This document shows, one piece after another, positions 44,161 to 55,918 of a stretch of DNA of 64,000 nt; within the stretch, counting starts at the first letter, position 1; each line of letters starts with the position of its first letter. The DNA lies in NCBI GenBank assembly GCA_037893245.1, contig JBAIAA010000022.1, forward strand, positions 62,001 through 126,000. Reading direction: 5' to 3'. Made by a program: the position numbers and the translations under genes. The DNA is from Crossaster papposus (Eukaryota; Echinodermata; Asteroidea; Velatida; Solasteridae). The notes under the pieces are model-generated. The model saw only the letters and a program-made list of their open reading frames with translations, searched no databases and was not told the origin of the DNA.

Positions 44161-44745
44161 AAAAAATGTCAGGACTACGGTTTTAAGAGAGATTTAGGAG
44201 AACATTGTTGGGCGAAAACGATATTTTCGTTTCCACATGAATTCCAGCGGGATTTTTTCATATTGTGGTCCTATCCATCATTTTATCTGAAAGAAAAACT
44301 GGGATATTTCGAAAGAACAGTAGATTTATAGAATCAGTTGGTCTAGGATACCCTTACAATATGATTGAATTCCACAATACAGGTATTTTCAGACCAATTT
44401 TGTACCCATTCTATGAAGACTGTCCCGTTGACTTGCACGTCAAACAGTTCATGGTGGTAATTTGTGTACACATTCGTACACAACATATTGTGTCATGAAC
44501 TATTTGACGTGCATAAATTTAATGTTCTGTAGAATTATCCCAATATCGCAATGATCACAGTTTTTTCTCTCACAATTCTGGAAGTGTAGAGCCACCTATT
44601 AATAATAATAATAGTATTATTAAATGCATGGTGTAGGCCAAGGCTATCATGGTGGAACTTAGGATGTAGACACGTATTTCCAATACTTCAGAACAATTTC
44701 ATTTTCGCCCACAAATCTCTCTTAAAAACGTAGTCCTGATGACAT
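44161..44745. mobile_element. Inverted-repeat element nested in the P-type element
   Basis: ATGTCAGGACTACGGTTTTA plus AGAGAGATTT (from 44167) is mirrored, with small changes, at 44710-44745 (AAATCTCTCTTAAAAACGTA plus GTCCTGATGACAT). The interior includes a hairpin (CACGTCAAACAGTTCATG near 44437-44454 against CATGAACTATTTGACGTG). Probably a MITE that inserted later. Confidence 0.5.
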
Positions 44746-44936
44746 TCCTTGCAGTGCTCAAATTAAATTTCACTCTCTGAAGAAATGGGTATGCCAAATA
44801 AATTGAGAATTTTGTGTTTTTAAAATAGTGTCATGTTACAACATTCTTTCCTTGGCATTTAATTTATACCTGTATATTTTTTTTCTTTGTACACTACAGC
44901 TAATTGGTTTACCCAAGTCCACTTCTTGCTACTAAG

Positions 44937-45065
44937 ATGTCAGTCTGTACAGCTTATTACGGCTGGACAAGTCATAGGACGAACTGCTCCCATTATGACA
45001 GAGGGACAACAGATGACAGCGAATGTCAAAACTTATTTTGTTTAACCATCAGTAAATACGGTAGC
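44937..45065 (+). pseudogene. THAP-like N-terminal relic
   Basis: An open stretch starting MSVCTAYYGWTSHRTNC resembles the first zinc-ligand part of THAP domains (Cys, about four residues, then usually Cys). The second ligand is lost (GW instead of GC). An acceptor-like CACTACAG lies upstream. A transposase with a THAP domain is typical for P elements, so this may be what remains of it. Short and uncertain. Confidence 0.3.
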
Positions 45066-45921
45066 TTAATTGACCAACTACGTTTTCCAAGATAAGCTAT
45101 CTCGGTGTTCCACATTTCTTAGATGTGCTGCAAATATATTGCAGAACTCTGCGCATCTTGGCATTTCATTTTTTAACAATATAAGTACAGATAATAAAAC
45201 AGTCGCAACAGTCACAAACCTAAATTTGTAACATGGAAATATATTGAACATGTGTTTTATGAAAACTGACAAATCTGGTTAAAATTGTATTGTTAATATT
45301 CAAAGCAAATTATACAGATGTTAAAATGACATGGATTTACCCAGTCAGTGTTCTCCACAATCACTGGGTAGCGGCCGCCCTGTGTACATGTTACGCTGTT
45401 CTGTCATATTTGTATGCTGCCCTGTTAAAATGTTATGCCGCCCTGTCAAATTTTGCTTTTCAATCATGGTTTTATTTTGCTTTCTTACAAAACAACAATT
45501 GTGGTGTACAAATCTTTAATATTGTGTTCATATCGCACAAATATCTAGAAACACTCACAATTCAAAGTTAAAGACGTACAAGGGTGTCCTATTAAAATTT
45601 GGCCTGTGAAGAATGCTGCCAAATGTATCTTTGCATAGTATCAACAATTATTATTCTAAAATGACATCGCAAGTTTTGTTTTGGTTTTAAATTCATAAAC
45701 ACTCCGGGGTTAATTGTTTTTTATTTGGTTTTATAACATCAGTAAACAATACATAATAAGCATATTGTTACTATGGCAGTAGTTATTACATGTTATATGT
45801 AGTGTATCAATGTAAAATAAAAGCATAAAGCAAAATTGAATCCACTGTGTGACTTATGTCATTATTTACACATGTGATTGATATTTTTAATTGTGATTTA
45901 TTTCAAGTTTCTCAAGTTCAT

Positions 45922-45972
45922 AGTTTAAGCCATAGAGGTGTATCTTTATTATACAGCTCTATGGTTTAAGCT
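45922..45972. repeat. Hairpin inside the P-type element
   Basis: AGTTTAAGCCATAGAG with GTGTA pairs with TACAG and CTCTATGGTTTAAGCT around a short AT loop. Confidence 0.5.
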
Positions 45973-48148
45973 CAAAACCACATAATTAATTTTTTCTGTC
46001 CACTTGTCCAGCAAGAATTTTTGGGACCCTTTCTAAAAAATTTACTAAACATTAGGTTGATTCCAAATCTGGACACTGCCTTAAAACCCCACGAACAAAC
46101 CGTGATGTGCCAATTAAATTTTCCTGAAACACACTGACATTTGTTCAATTTTTTCAACATTTTTTTATTTTATTATAAAATGCACTTTTTAGTGTCTGGA
46201 TATAAAATTAAACCAACAATTTCAAGAATTTCCTTAATCCAAAAAAACTCGTTTTGCCTTTTCCTTGTTCCGGTTTGTGCATAAGGTTATGATGTGGATT
46301 TCTTCCCCCCACCTCCTCCCCCAAAAAACAAAAAACAAAAAAATAATTTAGAAGTTGGAAATTCTTGAAAATACTTGTCCGACATATCCCATAGACTTTG
46401 CACTGCATTGCATCGTCTCACACGAATGTCTCATATCTTTTCCAAAAAATAGGCCTATTTAACATTGAAACTTGGCGTATACAGGTAATTCGTGGGTGTT
46501 ATTATGTTTAACTTGATTTTCCTGATCAAACTGGATCGTTTTGGCGACGTTAACTTCGTTTCCTGTGATATTAAATGAGTTTTCTCGGTCGTGCGCTATA
46601 CAAACGTGTGTACTCCTGCAATGTTTTGAATATCCCAATATGGCCGCTGATGGCTTCAAGTGCAGAGCCGCTCGACCTATCCAGTTATAGAGATCAGTGA
46701 TGGGACCCTACGGCCAGCCGGGGTCAAAGGGCGACGCAGGTCAGCCGGGTCAAAATGGCGATATCGGGCCAATCGGTCCAATGGGTGAGCGGGGAGCACT
46801 TGGGAACGCTGGGCCTAAAGGTGACGATGGGATAGGCCAGCCCGGCAAGATAGGTCCGAAAGGTCTGCAGGGTGTCGTTGGAAGTCCTGGTCAGACTGGT
46901 GTCAAAGGTCAGAAGGGTGAGCCAGGGGAGACACCAGACGACTCCAACCAGCGGGTAGCATTCACCGCGGTGAGGACGAGCCCCTCTGATGCCTCTCCGA
47001 GTCACGACACCCGTTTGCCCTTCCAGCAGACCGAGACGCTTCTGCCGGGTACCAGCTTCGATCTCGGGACCGGCACGTTCACGTGTACTGTGCCGGGCAC
47101 CTACGTGTTTACGTTTTCTGTGAACAAATATCCTTCCAGCGGCCACCTGTACGTTCATCTCCGGAAGAACGACGACTATGTTGTCACTGGCCTTAGCGGT
47201 GATCCAAGTCACTATGAGCAGGTGTCTGGGAGCGCGGTGCTGGTTCTGCAGCGAGGAGACACGGTGGGGCTAATTACCATGTACGGTAGGGCGCATAGTT
47301 ATTCCCCCTATCACTACACCTCATTCAGTGGCTTCCTCCTTTACCCCGAATAAATAATAAATAATTGCTGAAACAGTAGTTGTATAAGCCACTTCGGAGT
47401 TCCGACTGCGCATGCGTGACCTGACCTTCGCGACCGTGGATGGAAGATAAACAAAGGCGCACAGCACGTATGCAACGTGTGCGATGTGTACAAACTGCAT
47501 GCGTTGTGTACATGTACTTCGCTGTGCAAAATTCCTTTTTTGTGATTATTCTACCCAACAAAGCTGAATCTCGACAAAAATTTCATCATGGTCATGATGG
47601 TAAGATACTTAATTATTGAAAAAGCTTTCCAGAGAACATTTATGATCAGAAATGAAAGCAAACAACTGAAGTAATTTCTGTTCATTTTTTCGAGTGGATT
47701 TCGCCATCGACACTGCATGATCATGTACAATGTATGGTATGACCATGGTGATGGATTCGGTTTCTGCAGATTGTGAAGCATAGACTAGAGCTATGTTTTA
47801 AGTAATGTTAGGCATATTTTTTCGGGAGTCGGGAGGGGGGTCATCACAACAGTAATTGGCAGAATTTGTTTGTTTAAGTCGACTATTTCTTCAAGGGAAA
47901 AACACTAGGCTATTCTGAGAACAAAAATTAACATCATTAAATTGAATAGGCAACCATAGCCATAGGCCTGTGCCATATTTTTGTTTTGGTCACATCATAT
48001 AGGCCCTGCTCAAGTAATTTAAAATGTTAAAGTTAATTTTTTTGGGTAAAATGCACAAAACAGTAATTTTACTATGATGCAAGTGTTGCAACTCATACTG
48101 CTCTCCTTCTTTATCTTTAATCAGGTTGATACCATCTTTTGCTGAGAA

Positions 48149-48397
48149 ATGAGGATATGTTGTGTCACAAACTGCGGCAACGGTACCTTTCAAATTGAAA
48201 GGTGGAAACAAGGATACTGTGCAAAGCATGGATGCCATGCAGGTTTCGGAGATTGTGATTGTGACCCTCCTTTCCATCTTTATACATTTCCGACTGAGAG
48301 ACGTGATGCTGATGCCAGGCGCCGTTGGCTCAAGCTAATTATTAGGAAAGATCCAAAAAAAAAAAAAAAATGGGTTGCAAAATCTGTTCTGCTGTAG
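48149..48397 (+). pseudogene. THAP-domain fragment of a transposase
   Basis: The 82-residue frame starts with MRICCVTNCGNG, then CAKHGCHAGFGDCDC, then FHLYTFPTERR and RRRWLKLIIRKDP. The first Cys pair, the FH..FP motif and the Arg/Trp region are those of the THAP zinc finger, which binds transposon ends. It stops just after an A run (48357-48370), where the final Cys-x-x-His part should follow. A frameshift or slippage in the A run, or deletion, has removed it and the catalytic domain. An upstream ATG context is present. Confidence 0.65.
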
Positions 48398-49251
48398 TAA
48401 ACCTCCAACCAGACCTCATTGTGTAAGCTACATATAAATATGTCTTTACAATGTTCAGCTAAATCATAGTTGCCAAATGCCTGTGGAAGTACACTGTACA
48501 TTTAAAGTACTAGTGATTATAGAGCTTGAGAGTTTTCTGATTTTTAATAAATAAATTGCATTCACTGGTGGCATCAATGCTTGTACTTGGAAAAATGTTA
48601 CAAAACAGTAAGGTCAGTCATAGTTGATGTAGAAATACTCCAAAGGGGTCATTCTTTAATCCAACAATGAATCTTAACATACTACAACATAATTTTGTAA
48701 GAAGGATAAACATATGGAACAAAACTAACTACATAAGGCACATCTTTGAATCAGTTGTTAAATAAATAAATATAAATAAACCAAACATTGACAGCATTAG
48801 AATCATGGCAAGAATGACAATCAGTTTAACATATTTACTAGGTTAATATTTTTTACTTATTTCGAAATTTTGAGGCAGTGTCCTAAAGATCAGAAATTGT
48901 TATGGTAAAAATTTGCTTTATCTGTAAATGATTCTTTTTTTTTGCCGAGTACACTACATGTACAGAGTCTGGTGTCTGAGCCTGAACAGAAACCATTGTT
49001 TATAAACGCACATTTGGCATCAGCTGTGAAATGAATAAATTAAGATAACAAAAATATCTGAGCTGTGATAAAAAAAACTTTACTGATATTTTTATTCAAA
49101 GTGGAAAAAATTCAAGAATTGGCAATCCTGTTAGCACCTTGACTATGTTAATATTACTTCTTTGGCAAGTTTTGAGGAAGTGCCCAAAATATCAGAAAAT
49201 GTTTTGTTAAAGTTGGCACTACATATACTTGTCAACAATTACTTCATTTAT

Positions 49252-49641
49252 CTAGTGATGTTCTTGCATGCCAAACAATACCACAGCTGGAGCGTCCTGG
49301 AGCAGCCACGCAGCAATCTCAAAGTAGCTAACCGGCGGCCATTGCCGAACCCCGTACTTCTCCGACAGCCAGCCGTCTTTCAAATCTACAAAAGGGTCAG
49401 GGATCCTTATGCCATCAACATGGAGCAGTTCCGAATAAAGTTGGGATCGAAGTTTGTCCTCGATAAGTTCGTCAACCTTCAGTGGAAAATTTAGAGTTGA
49501 AGCAGTAAAAACGAGTGCTTGAAGTTCCTTCTTCCTTCCGGTGGTTTTAAGGCCTCTTAATCTCAAAAAGTCCTTTAAAGCTTCCACATTCCAATGTTCT
49601 ATGACGTCTAATGACAAAGCAGAATCATTTTCACTAGACAT
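49252..49641 (-). pseudogene. SAP-domain N-terminal fragment of the element's second protein
   Basis: 129 residues from an ATG at 49641. Residues 13-48 (IEHWNVEALKDFLRLRGLKTT, then GRKKELQALV) match the two-helix SAP DNA-binding motif. Later, KDGWLSEKYGVRQWPPVSYF is a motif I associate with the N-terminus of SWIM/YqaJ-type transposon proteins. The nuclease domain itself is missing. The frame converges on the THAP frame, as expected for a two-gene element with an internal deletion. Confidence 0.6.
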
Positions 49642-49829
49642 CCACCAAGATTTTTGAGGAAAAAAGCAGTAAAAACCGTTAAACTAAGAGCGATTTCCGT
49701 AAAAGTGACTGGCGAGTGTGCATGCAGACACGCGGTTGCCGTGGTGACGCCTTTTGATTATCTACCGTAACCTCTGACACAAGCCCACAATGCATTGCGC
49801 GCGCGAGACTCCGAAGTGGCTTATTGAAA

Positions 49830-51102
49830 AGGAATAATATTCAATGCCATACTAATTAATATTTGTTAAGCGTCGATCTTCATAAAAGGTTTCAAAACAC
49901 CTTACCAACCGACATAAAAACTACATGAAAAACAATTTAATCAAAAGTAATATTTGTATAGAACTTGTTTTATAGGTTGCGTATGTTTTTATTTCACACT
50001 CGACACTTGTCGCAATAGCTGAAATACATACGGTGTTTTAATTCTAAACCTTGTTTCAATACGATTTAATGCAGTTAATTAGTTGTACAATGTACTATCG
50101 ACGTACTAATAAATATCTTACTTATTTGAAAGAAAACAAATGATTCTAGGCATCCAGCAAAATGATTACGGTTGATATCGTGTAATTGTTCAGAATTGTT
50201 TAAACAAATTCACAATCGCCCGCTGGCGAATGCGACAAAACATAATAATAACTGCCCGACTTTGGTTAAAAAAGAATGCCGTTTTTCTTGCTTTTCTCGG
50301 CATCCATGATTGTAAAACTTCGGACAGGTCAGTTAAACGATATTTACTATAGAATACAACCGAACCCCCAAATCCACCCATTCATAATAATTTAAGCAAT
50401 TACCAATGGTGTATCCTAGTCCTTTAAATGTTCATACATGTCCGCCATATAAACATATCGTTACTGAATAAACATATTTACCCATTCTATGTTGTTTCAA
50501 TTTTTTTTTTAAATATACAATTTACTGTTTTTAATATTCATTTTTAATAAAATGTTCAGATATACTGATACCAGTGCAGCGTAACTGGAGGTCCAAGGTT
50601 CAAACCCAGCTAAAGTCAATGTATGAATACAAAATAGAATATTTTGTTTCAATTCCCAATTTGTAAGCATTTAATAGCATCTGTATCAATACAAAAGTAA
50701 GGTAGAATATTAGCATTTGCTCTATATGGTATAAATTAAATGGCTATACTGTACGTGCACATGATAAACTCTATTGTTATAAACCATTCGGCTGTGCAAT
50801 TAACTGCAAGTATAAAGCGTTTGATACTTTGTTAGTTAGCAATTCTAGGATTCCTAGGATATTAAGTATGAGCATCATGACCTCTCAGTTTTCACTTCAC
50901 TCGAAACTTCTCTCTCGGCATGTCCTAGTCCCACTCTCCCTTCAGTATCATGTTAGCTGCCATGTGGCTGATCTCATCCGAGCACCTGACCCCGACCCCG
51001 TTACCGCCAACGAGCACGCCAAGCCCAGGGCCGACCATGTCGCAGTAGAGTAGCCGCGTAGGTGTGGTGGTAGTCACGCAAGTATCGGTGTGAATGGAAA
51101 GT
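49830..51102. other. 3' flank of the C1q locus, copy II
   Basis: Matches 14040-15309 with scattered substitutions and small indels. It includes the copy of the dispersed repeat at about 50200-50430 and the B-box-like stretch near 50598-50608. No gene. Confidence 0.8.
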
Positions 51103-52053
51103 GGCTTCAGATCTGCAACGGTAATAAAAAGTGTTGCATCTTTTTCGGTTTAATATCCAGAGACAATCACGGCAACTTGATGAAAGGGCGACGAAAACAT
51201 AGGACGAACACTTGTGACGCGGTATGTCAAAATCAGGCATTTTGGGGCAAGAAGTCAATTTTGAGTTTCTGCAATATTAGTAAAATGCACCCCTTGCTCT
51301 TTTAAATGCCACCTTGCGTTTTTTGTATTGAATATTCCAAAGTAAAGATATACAGTTTTGAAATCACATTGTCTGAAATGTAAAAAATGAGAAAGAGACC
51401 TTTCAAGTTGGAGTTTTGTATTACACAAAATGCTTTGTCAATGAAGTTTTAATTGAAACTTTTACATAACAGTTGAAACATATTAATAGCACCACAAAAA
51501 AATGTAAATTCCCCAAATCACTGAAAATCACCCCACATTATTTTGTTGCTGTTTCTCCTTTCGTAGCACAGCACAATTCCGCCTGGTTTTGACATACCAT
51601 GTCACATTTTTGAATGGATGCTTCGTTCTATTTCAATATGCTGCACTTCACTGGATATACTTGTAACAAATTTGTGATTGACTTTTGTTTTATCCCACCG
51701 TTTTGTAAAACCTGCCGATAGTAATTATTGACTAGTTTTGTGGTGACGGCGCTCAATATAACGGGGCACTACGATTCCTCGCATTAAATTACACCTACGA
51801 CGCGCCAATGTGTTTTGTGAAAAAGCTCACAGGACGTGTCGCAGCTGCCTTGCGGCGAAATGGCTGCATCAAGCTGTATACTCCCCACGGAGCCGAGATG
51901 GTATTTGGAATGTTTCGTGTGCACAATGAGCAGGGGTAATAATATTGTAGTGACACGCGCCAGTATTGTTGGATACGTGCGCTTTACAAATATTTGTATT
52001 GTAATCTATAGTTTTTAAACAGTAATAAGATCGATGGGGTCCCGCGGATCACC
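51103..52053. other. Segment present only in copy II
   Basis: It begins exactly where the match with copy I ends. I see no gene. A diverged fragment of the U-unit SINE body lies at about 51825-51935 on the plus strand (GCGGCGAAATGGCTGCATCA, GAGATGGTATTTGGAATGTT). Confidence 0.6.
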
Positions 52054-55000
52054 TACCAGGAATTATGCCTTGTAGGCACTGCAGGAGTCTATCTGACGTT
52101 GGTTGATCACCGTGACCAAAGTACCAGGCCTTCATTTGCTCCTTAGTTGTCATATCTTTCTCACCCACTTTACCGTGACCTATTTTCAGGTACCACTTAC
52201 CTACAAAACATTTGGGGAAGGAAAACAAAATTTAGCTACATGTATTCAATAGGAATAGTATGGTGGTTTCATTGGGACTAACAAATGATCAGCGCGGACG
52301 CCAAGCACAAGTTCTCCTCTCGCTTGGTTGTAGCAAGTGAGTTAGGGGAGACTTGGGTTTGAGTCACCAAACATTGAGTCTGAGTCAGAGTCCCAGTCAC
52401 CACTGTCGAGTCTTGAGTGCGAGTCCTGAATCAAACAGGTAGAGTCCGAATCTGAGTCATAAGTCAAATGGTTGGGTCTGAGCAATATTTATTGGTATTT
52501 GCCAGAGATTCAGTAAGAATTCAAAATCCAAATTCAGTAAGAATCAAATATCTATATTACTAAAATTGGAAATTCATAGCTATTTTCCCATTCATAGCTA
52601 TTTTATAGCTATTCCTATTTTGCAATCTATAGGTTGGTTGAGCACAAACATTACCGTTGTGACTTTGAATTTACAAGGCGGGATTCAGACCTATACACGT
52701 CATGCATATCATTTGCATATCTCAGGAGGGAATCTCAGGAGGTACGCAAGATTCGCTGCTCGTAATACTGGACACCATTTGAAGTCTAGGAACCAGACTA
52801 GGCTAGACATTGGAAGAGTGTGTTTACTCATAAAGATGTCAAAATCCAGCTGGATTATCTAATGGCCTGTTCTCTTAATGATTATACATTCATTAGTCAC
52901 ATATACATGGTAATATTTACCGTTTGGGTACGCCGGAATCGGTGGCAAAATGTAGCAGTCTTGTCCCAAGTCCGTTTCTCCCTCATGAACGTCTAAGGAA
53001 GGCATGCCCTGGAGCCTGTCCCTGTCATCTTCTATCAACTACAGAAGCACCACGACTTGAGGCTTGGCCGTTATATCAAGTTGCAACCCAGCGGGTAGTA
53101 TGTCTCCCACAGCAGTTGAGGCCCCAGTGCGGAGCAAGACTTTCTTAGCATTGATGGTCCTGTCGGCTTCGGTGGCTAGTGTAAATACGATGTGATAGAT
53201 CGTCAACGAGGTCGTCCAATATTCTGCATCCTTGGCGCTGAGCCAAGGTCTGCTGGGTCAAAAAGGAGCTTCCGCGGGCTCAGATGATGACACTGATCCT
53301 TGTCTTGTTGGCACCATCGAGTAGCTTACGGCCGAGGGAACCATCGTGTGCAGTCAGCCACAACACCCCAACGTCCCTGTAAAAATGTATCCCTACAGAG
53401 AAAATGATAGATAACCAACTATTTAAGGTGTCATGTGATTAATGGCTGTTGACCGGTTCCCAGCCATTTTCCACTCGATAATAATAGCAGGTACTTGTAC
53501 AGTGAAATATTCCAAATACCATCTCAGCTCCCGGGGGAGTATACAAAGTACAGCTCGATGCTGCCATTTCGGCGCAAAGAAGCTATTCCAATGACCATCT
53601 CTGCCCTCACAGGTACCCATTTACGCCTGGGTGGGGAGAAGCAGAGGCACACGCACAACCCCAGGTTGGAATCGAACCCACAACCTGCAGAATTACCAGC
53701 AGACCACAAATTAAATGCTCCCGGCCACAATGCCACTCCACAGCCCTAAATAAGTGGTCTTCTACAATTCAAAACTTTGATATGAGAGTTTTTCTACATA
53801 GCTCTGGAAGTGCCATCCGACTTGTTTACATCCTGACATATTTTATCTCAGGATGACGACATAGTAGAGGCAAAATGATGACATTCTTTAATATTTGTTC
53901 GCGTAATGGCGACATCCTGAGATAACATATCGCGGGATGACGACATGCTGAAAGTAGGATGACGACATCCCGAGATAAAATATCGCGGGATGACGACATG
54001 CTAAAAGTAGGATGACGACATCCCGAGATAATATATCGCGGGATGACGACATCCTGAGAGTAGGATGACGACATCCTGAGATAATATATCCCGGGATGAC
54101 GACATGCTGCTGAAACTATGTAGGATCTTGATTAGATCAGCAATACGGAAGCTTACAGTGACCATCCGCGTTTCCGCGTTTCAGAATGAAAAAACATGTA
54201 AAGACGGACACTTGGTGCAATGCTCGCAGTCAGCATACGATAGGCCGGGTAGCAGCGCGGCGAGTCTCTGCCTCGATTTTTGTCATACCCCTTGCGAGGT
54301 TTTATGTTAATGAGGCTTCCCTTTGAGGGGCGGAGTGGTTTGACAAAAATTTCAAAAATTATTTTGTCCCATTTATCACAGAATATAAACACAACCACAC
54401 ACATAATGTTGTTGTCAACATTATACTTTATTGATTTGAGCAAACAAAATCCGTATTACATGTTTCCTTTAATCAATCCGTATGGTAGGATTTGTCTATT
54501 TCCGTGACGCTTTTGCTTTGGCCTTGACGCTTTGACTTTGGTCGTGACAGTTGTGGACCACCGTAGTATTTCGTTAAAAGACGTCTTCTTGAGAGATATG
54601 ATTTAATATCCTGGAAAGACGTCTTTCCAAGATACGATTATCATGGAAAGGCGTCTTTTTGTGATACGATTATCATAGAAAGACGTCTTTCCGAGATACG
54701 ATATTAGGAGAGATATATTTCCGAGATACGATATCACGGAAAGACATATTTTTATATCAGTATTCCGTCTTTTTGAGATAAATTATCTCAGAAACGCGGA
54801 AACGCGGATGGTCACCTTAAGCTTCCGTATTGCTGATCTAATCAGGATCCTACATAGTTTCAGCAGCATGTCGTCATCCCAGAATATATTATCCCAGGAT
54901 GTCGTCATCCTACTTTCAACATGTCGTCATCCTACTTTCAACATGTCGTCATCCCGCGATATATTATCCCAGGATGTTGTCATCTTACTTTTAGCATGTC

Positions 55001-55918
55001 CTCATCCCGGGATATATTATCCCAGGATGTCGTCATCCTACTTTCAACATGTCGTCATCCTGCGATATATTATCTCAGGATGTCGTCCTGCTATTTTCAA
55101 CATGTCGTCATCCTATTTTCAACATGTCGTCATCCCGCGATATATTATCTCAGGATGTCGTCATCCTACTTTCAGCATGTCGTCATCATGCGATATATTA
55201 TTTCAGGATGTCGTCATCCTATTTTCAACATGTTGTCATCCCGCGATATATTATCTCAGGATGTCGTCATCCTACTTTCAGCATGTCGTCATCATGCGAT
55301 ATATTATCTCAGGATGTCGCCATTACGCGAACAAATATCAAAGGATATCAGGATGTCGTCCTGAGATAAAATATGTCAGGATGTAAACAAGTCGGATGGC
55401 ACTTCCATATTTTTCCGTATTTTTCAGATGAATAACATTTTTGACTAACAAATAGTCACTTTTCTCACTTCCAGAAACTTGTTTTAACCTCAAATTGATT
55501 CTGGACTTTTCAATGTTTCCTCTTTATAAAAAAAAAAAGAAGATAATCCTATCCCCATTTTTCCTCAAAAGTACGGAGCTCTGGAAGTGCCATCCGACTT
55601 GTTTACATCCTGACATATTTTATCTCAGGATGACGACATAATAAAGGTAAAATGACGACATCCTTTGATATTTGTTCGCGTAATGGCGACATCCTGATAT
55701 AAGATATCGCGGGATGACGACATCCTGAAAGTACGATGACGACATCCTGAGATAATATATCGCTGGATGACGACATGCTGAAAGTGGGATGACGACATCC
55801 TGAGATAATATCTCAGGATGTCGTCATTACGCGAACAAATATCAAAGGATGTCGTCATTTTCCCCTTATTATGTCGTCATCCCGCGATATCTTATATCAA
55901 GATGTTATGCCTTGTTAT
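52054..55918. repeat. Tandem unit U, copy II unit 1 (3865 bp)
   Basis: Contains the exon-like segment (without its last codons), GAGTC tract, SINE (ending 53747), fold-back element 1 (about 53795-55406) and a shortened fold-back 2 (about 55571-55905). It is nearly identical to the next unit. Confidence 0.9.

Larger units (their letters stand above)
43921..46699. mobile_element. P-type DNA transposon, degenerate, 2779 bp
   Basis: The ends are perfect 31-bp inverted repeats (first bases CACTGATCTCTATAACTGGA), flanked by the 8-bp duplication ATGGGACC (43913-43920 and 46700-46707). Copy I shows this octamer once, so the insertion point is certain. Subterminal regions are also imperfectly inverted (GGGATATTCAAAACATTGC near 44000 and, inverted, near 46630). 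Drosophila P has the same inverted-repeat and target-duplication lengths. A short THAP-like relic supports P over hAT. No intact transposase. Confidence 0.75.
43721..47353 (+). pseudogene. Collagen-C1q gene copy II, broken by a transposon
   Basis: The signal peptide, N-terminal region and the first collagen triplets (43721-43920) match copy I. The frame then enters a 2779-bp transposon, reads about 64 foreign codons and stops at 44113. The rest of the collagen region and the whole C1q head resume at 46700-47353 with no further damage. Compared with copy I it has Gly in place of Cys45, one extra collagen triplet (QTG) and many substitutions in the head. Unless the transposon is excised or spliced out, only a headless fragment could be made. 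The undamaged remainder suggests a recent break. Confidence 0.9.
47386..49822. mobile_element. ISL2EU-like DNA transposon, degenerate, 2.44 kb
   Basis: The ends are inverted copies of AAGCCACTTCGGAGT, flanked by AT (47384-47385 and 49823-49824), consistent with a 2-bp target duplication. The empty site is at about 14034 in copy I. It carries a THAP-domain frame on the plus strand and a SAP-domain frame on the minus strand that converge. From memory, elements of the ISL2EU group pair a THAP/DDE transposase with a YqaJ-type nuclease and make 2-bp duplications. Both frames are cut to their N-terminal parts here, so this is an internally deleted copy. It lies 31 bp after the C1q stop codon. Confidence 0.7.
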
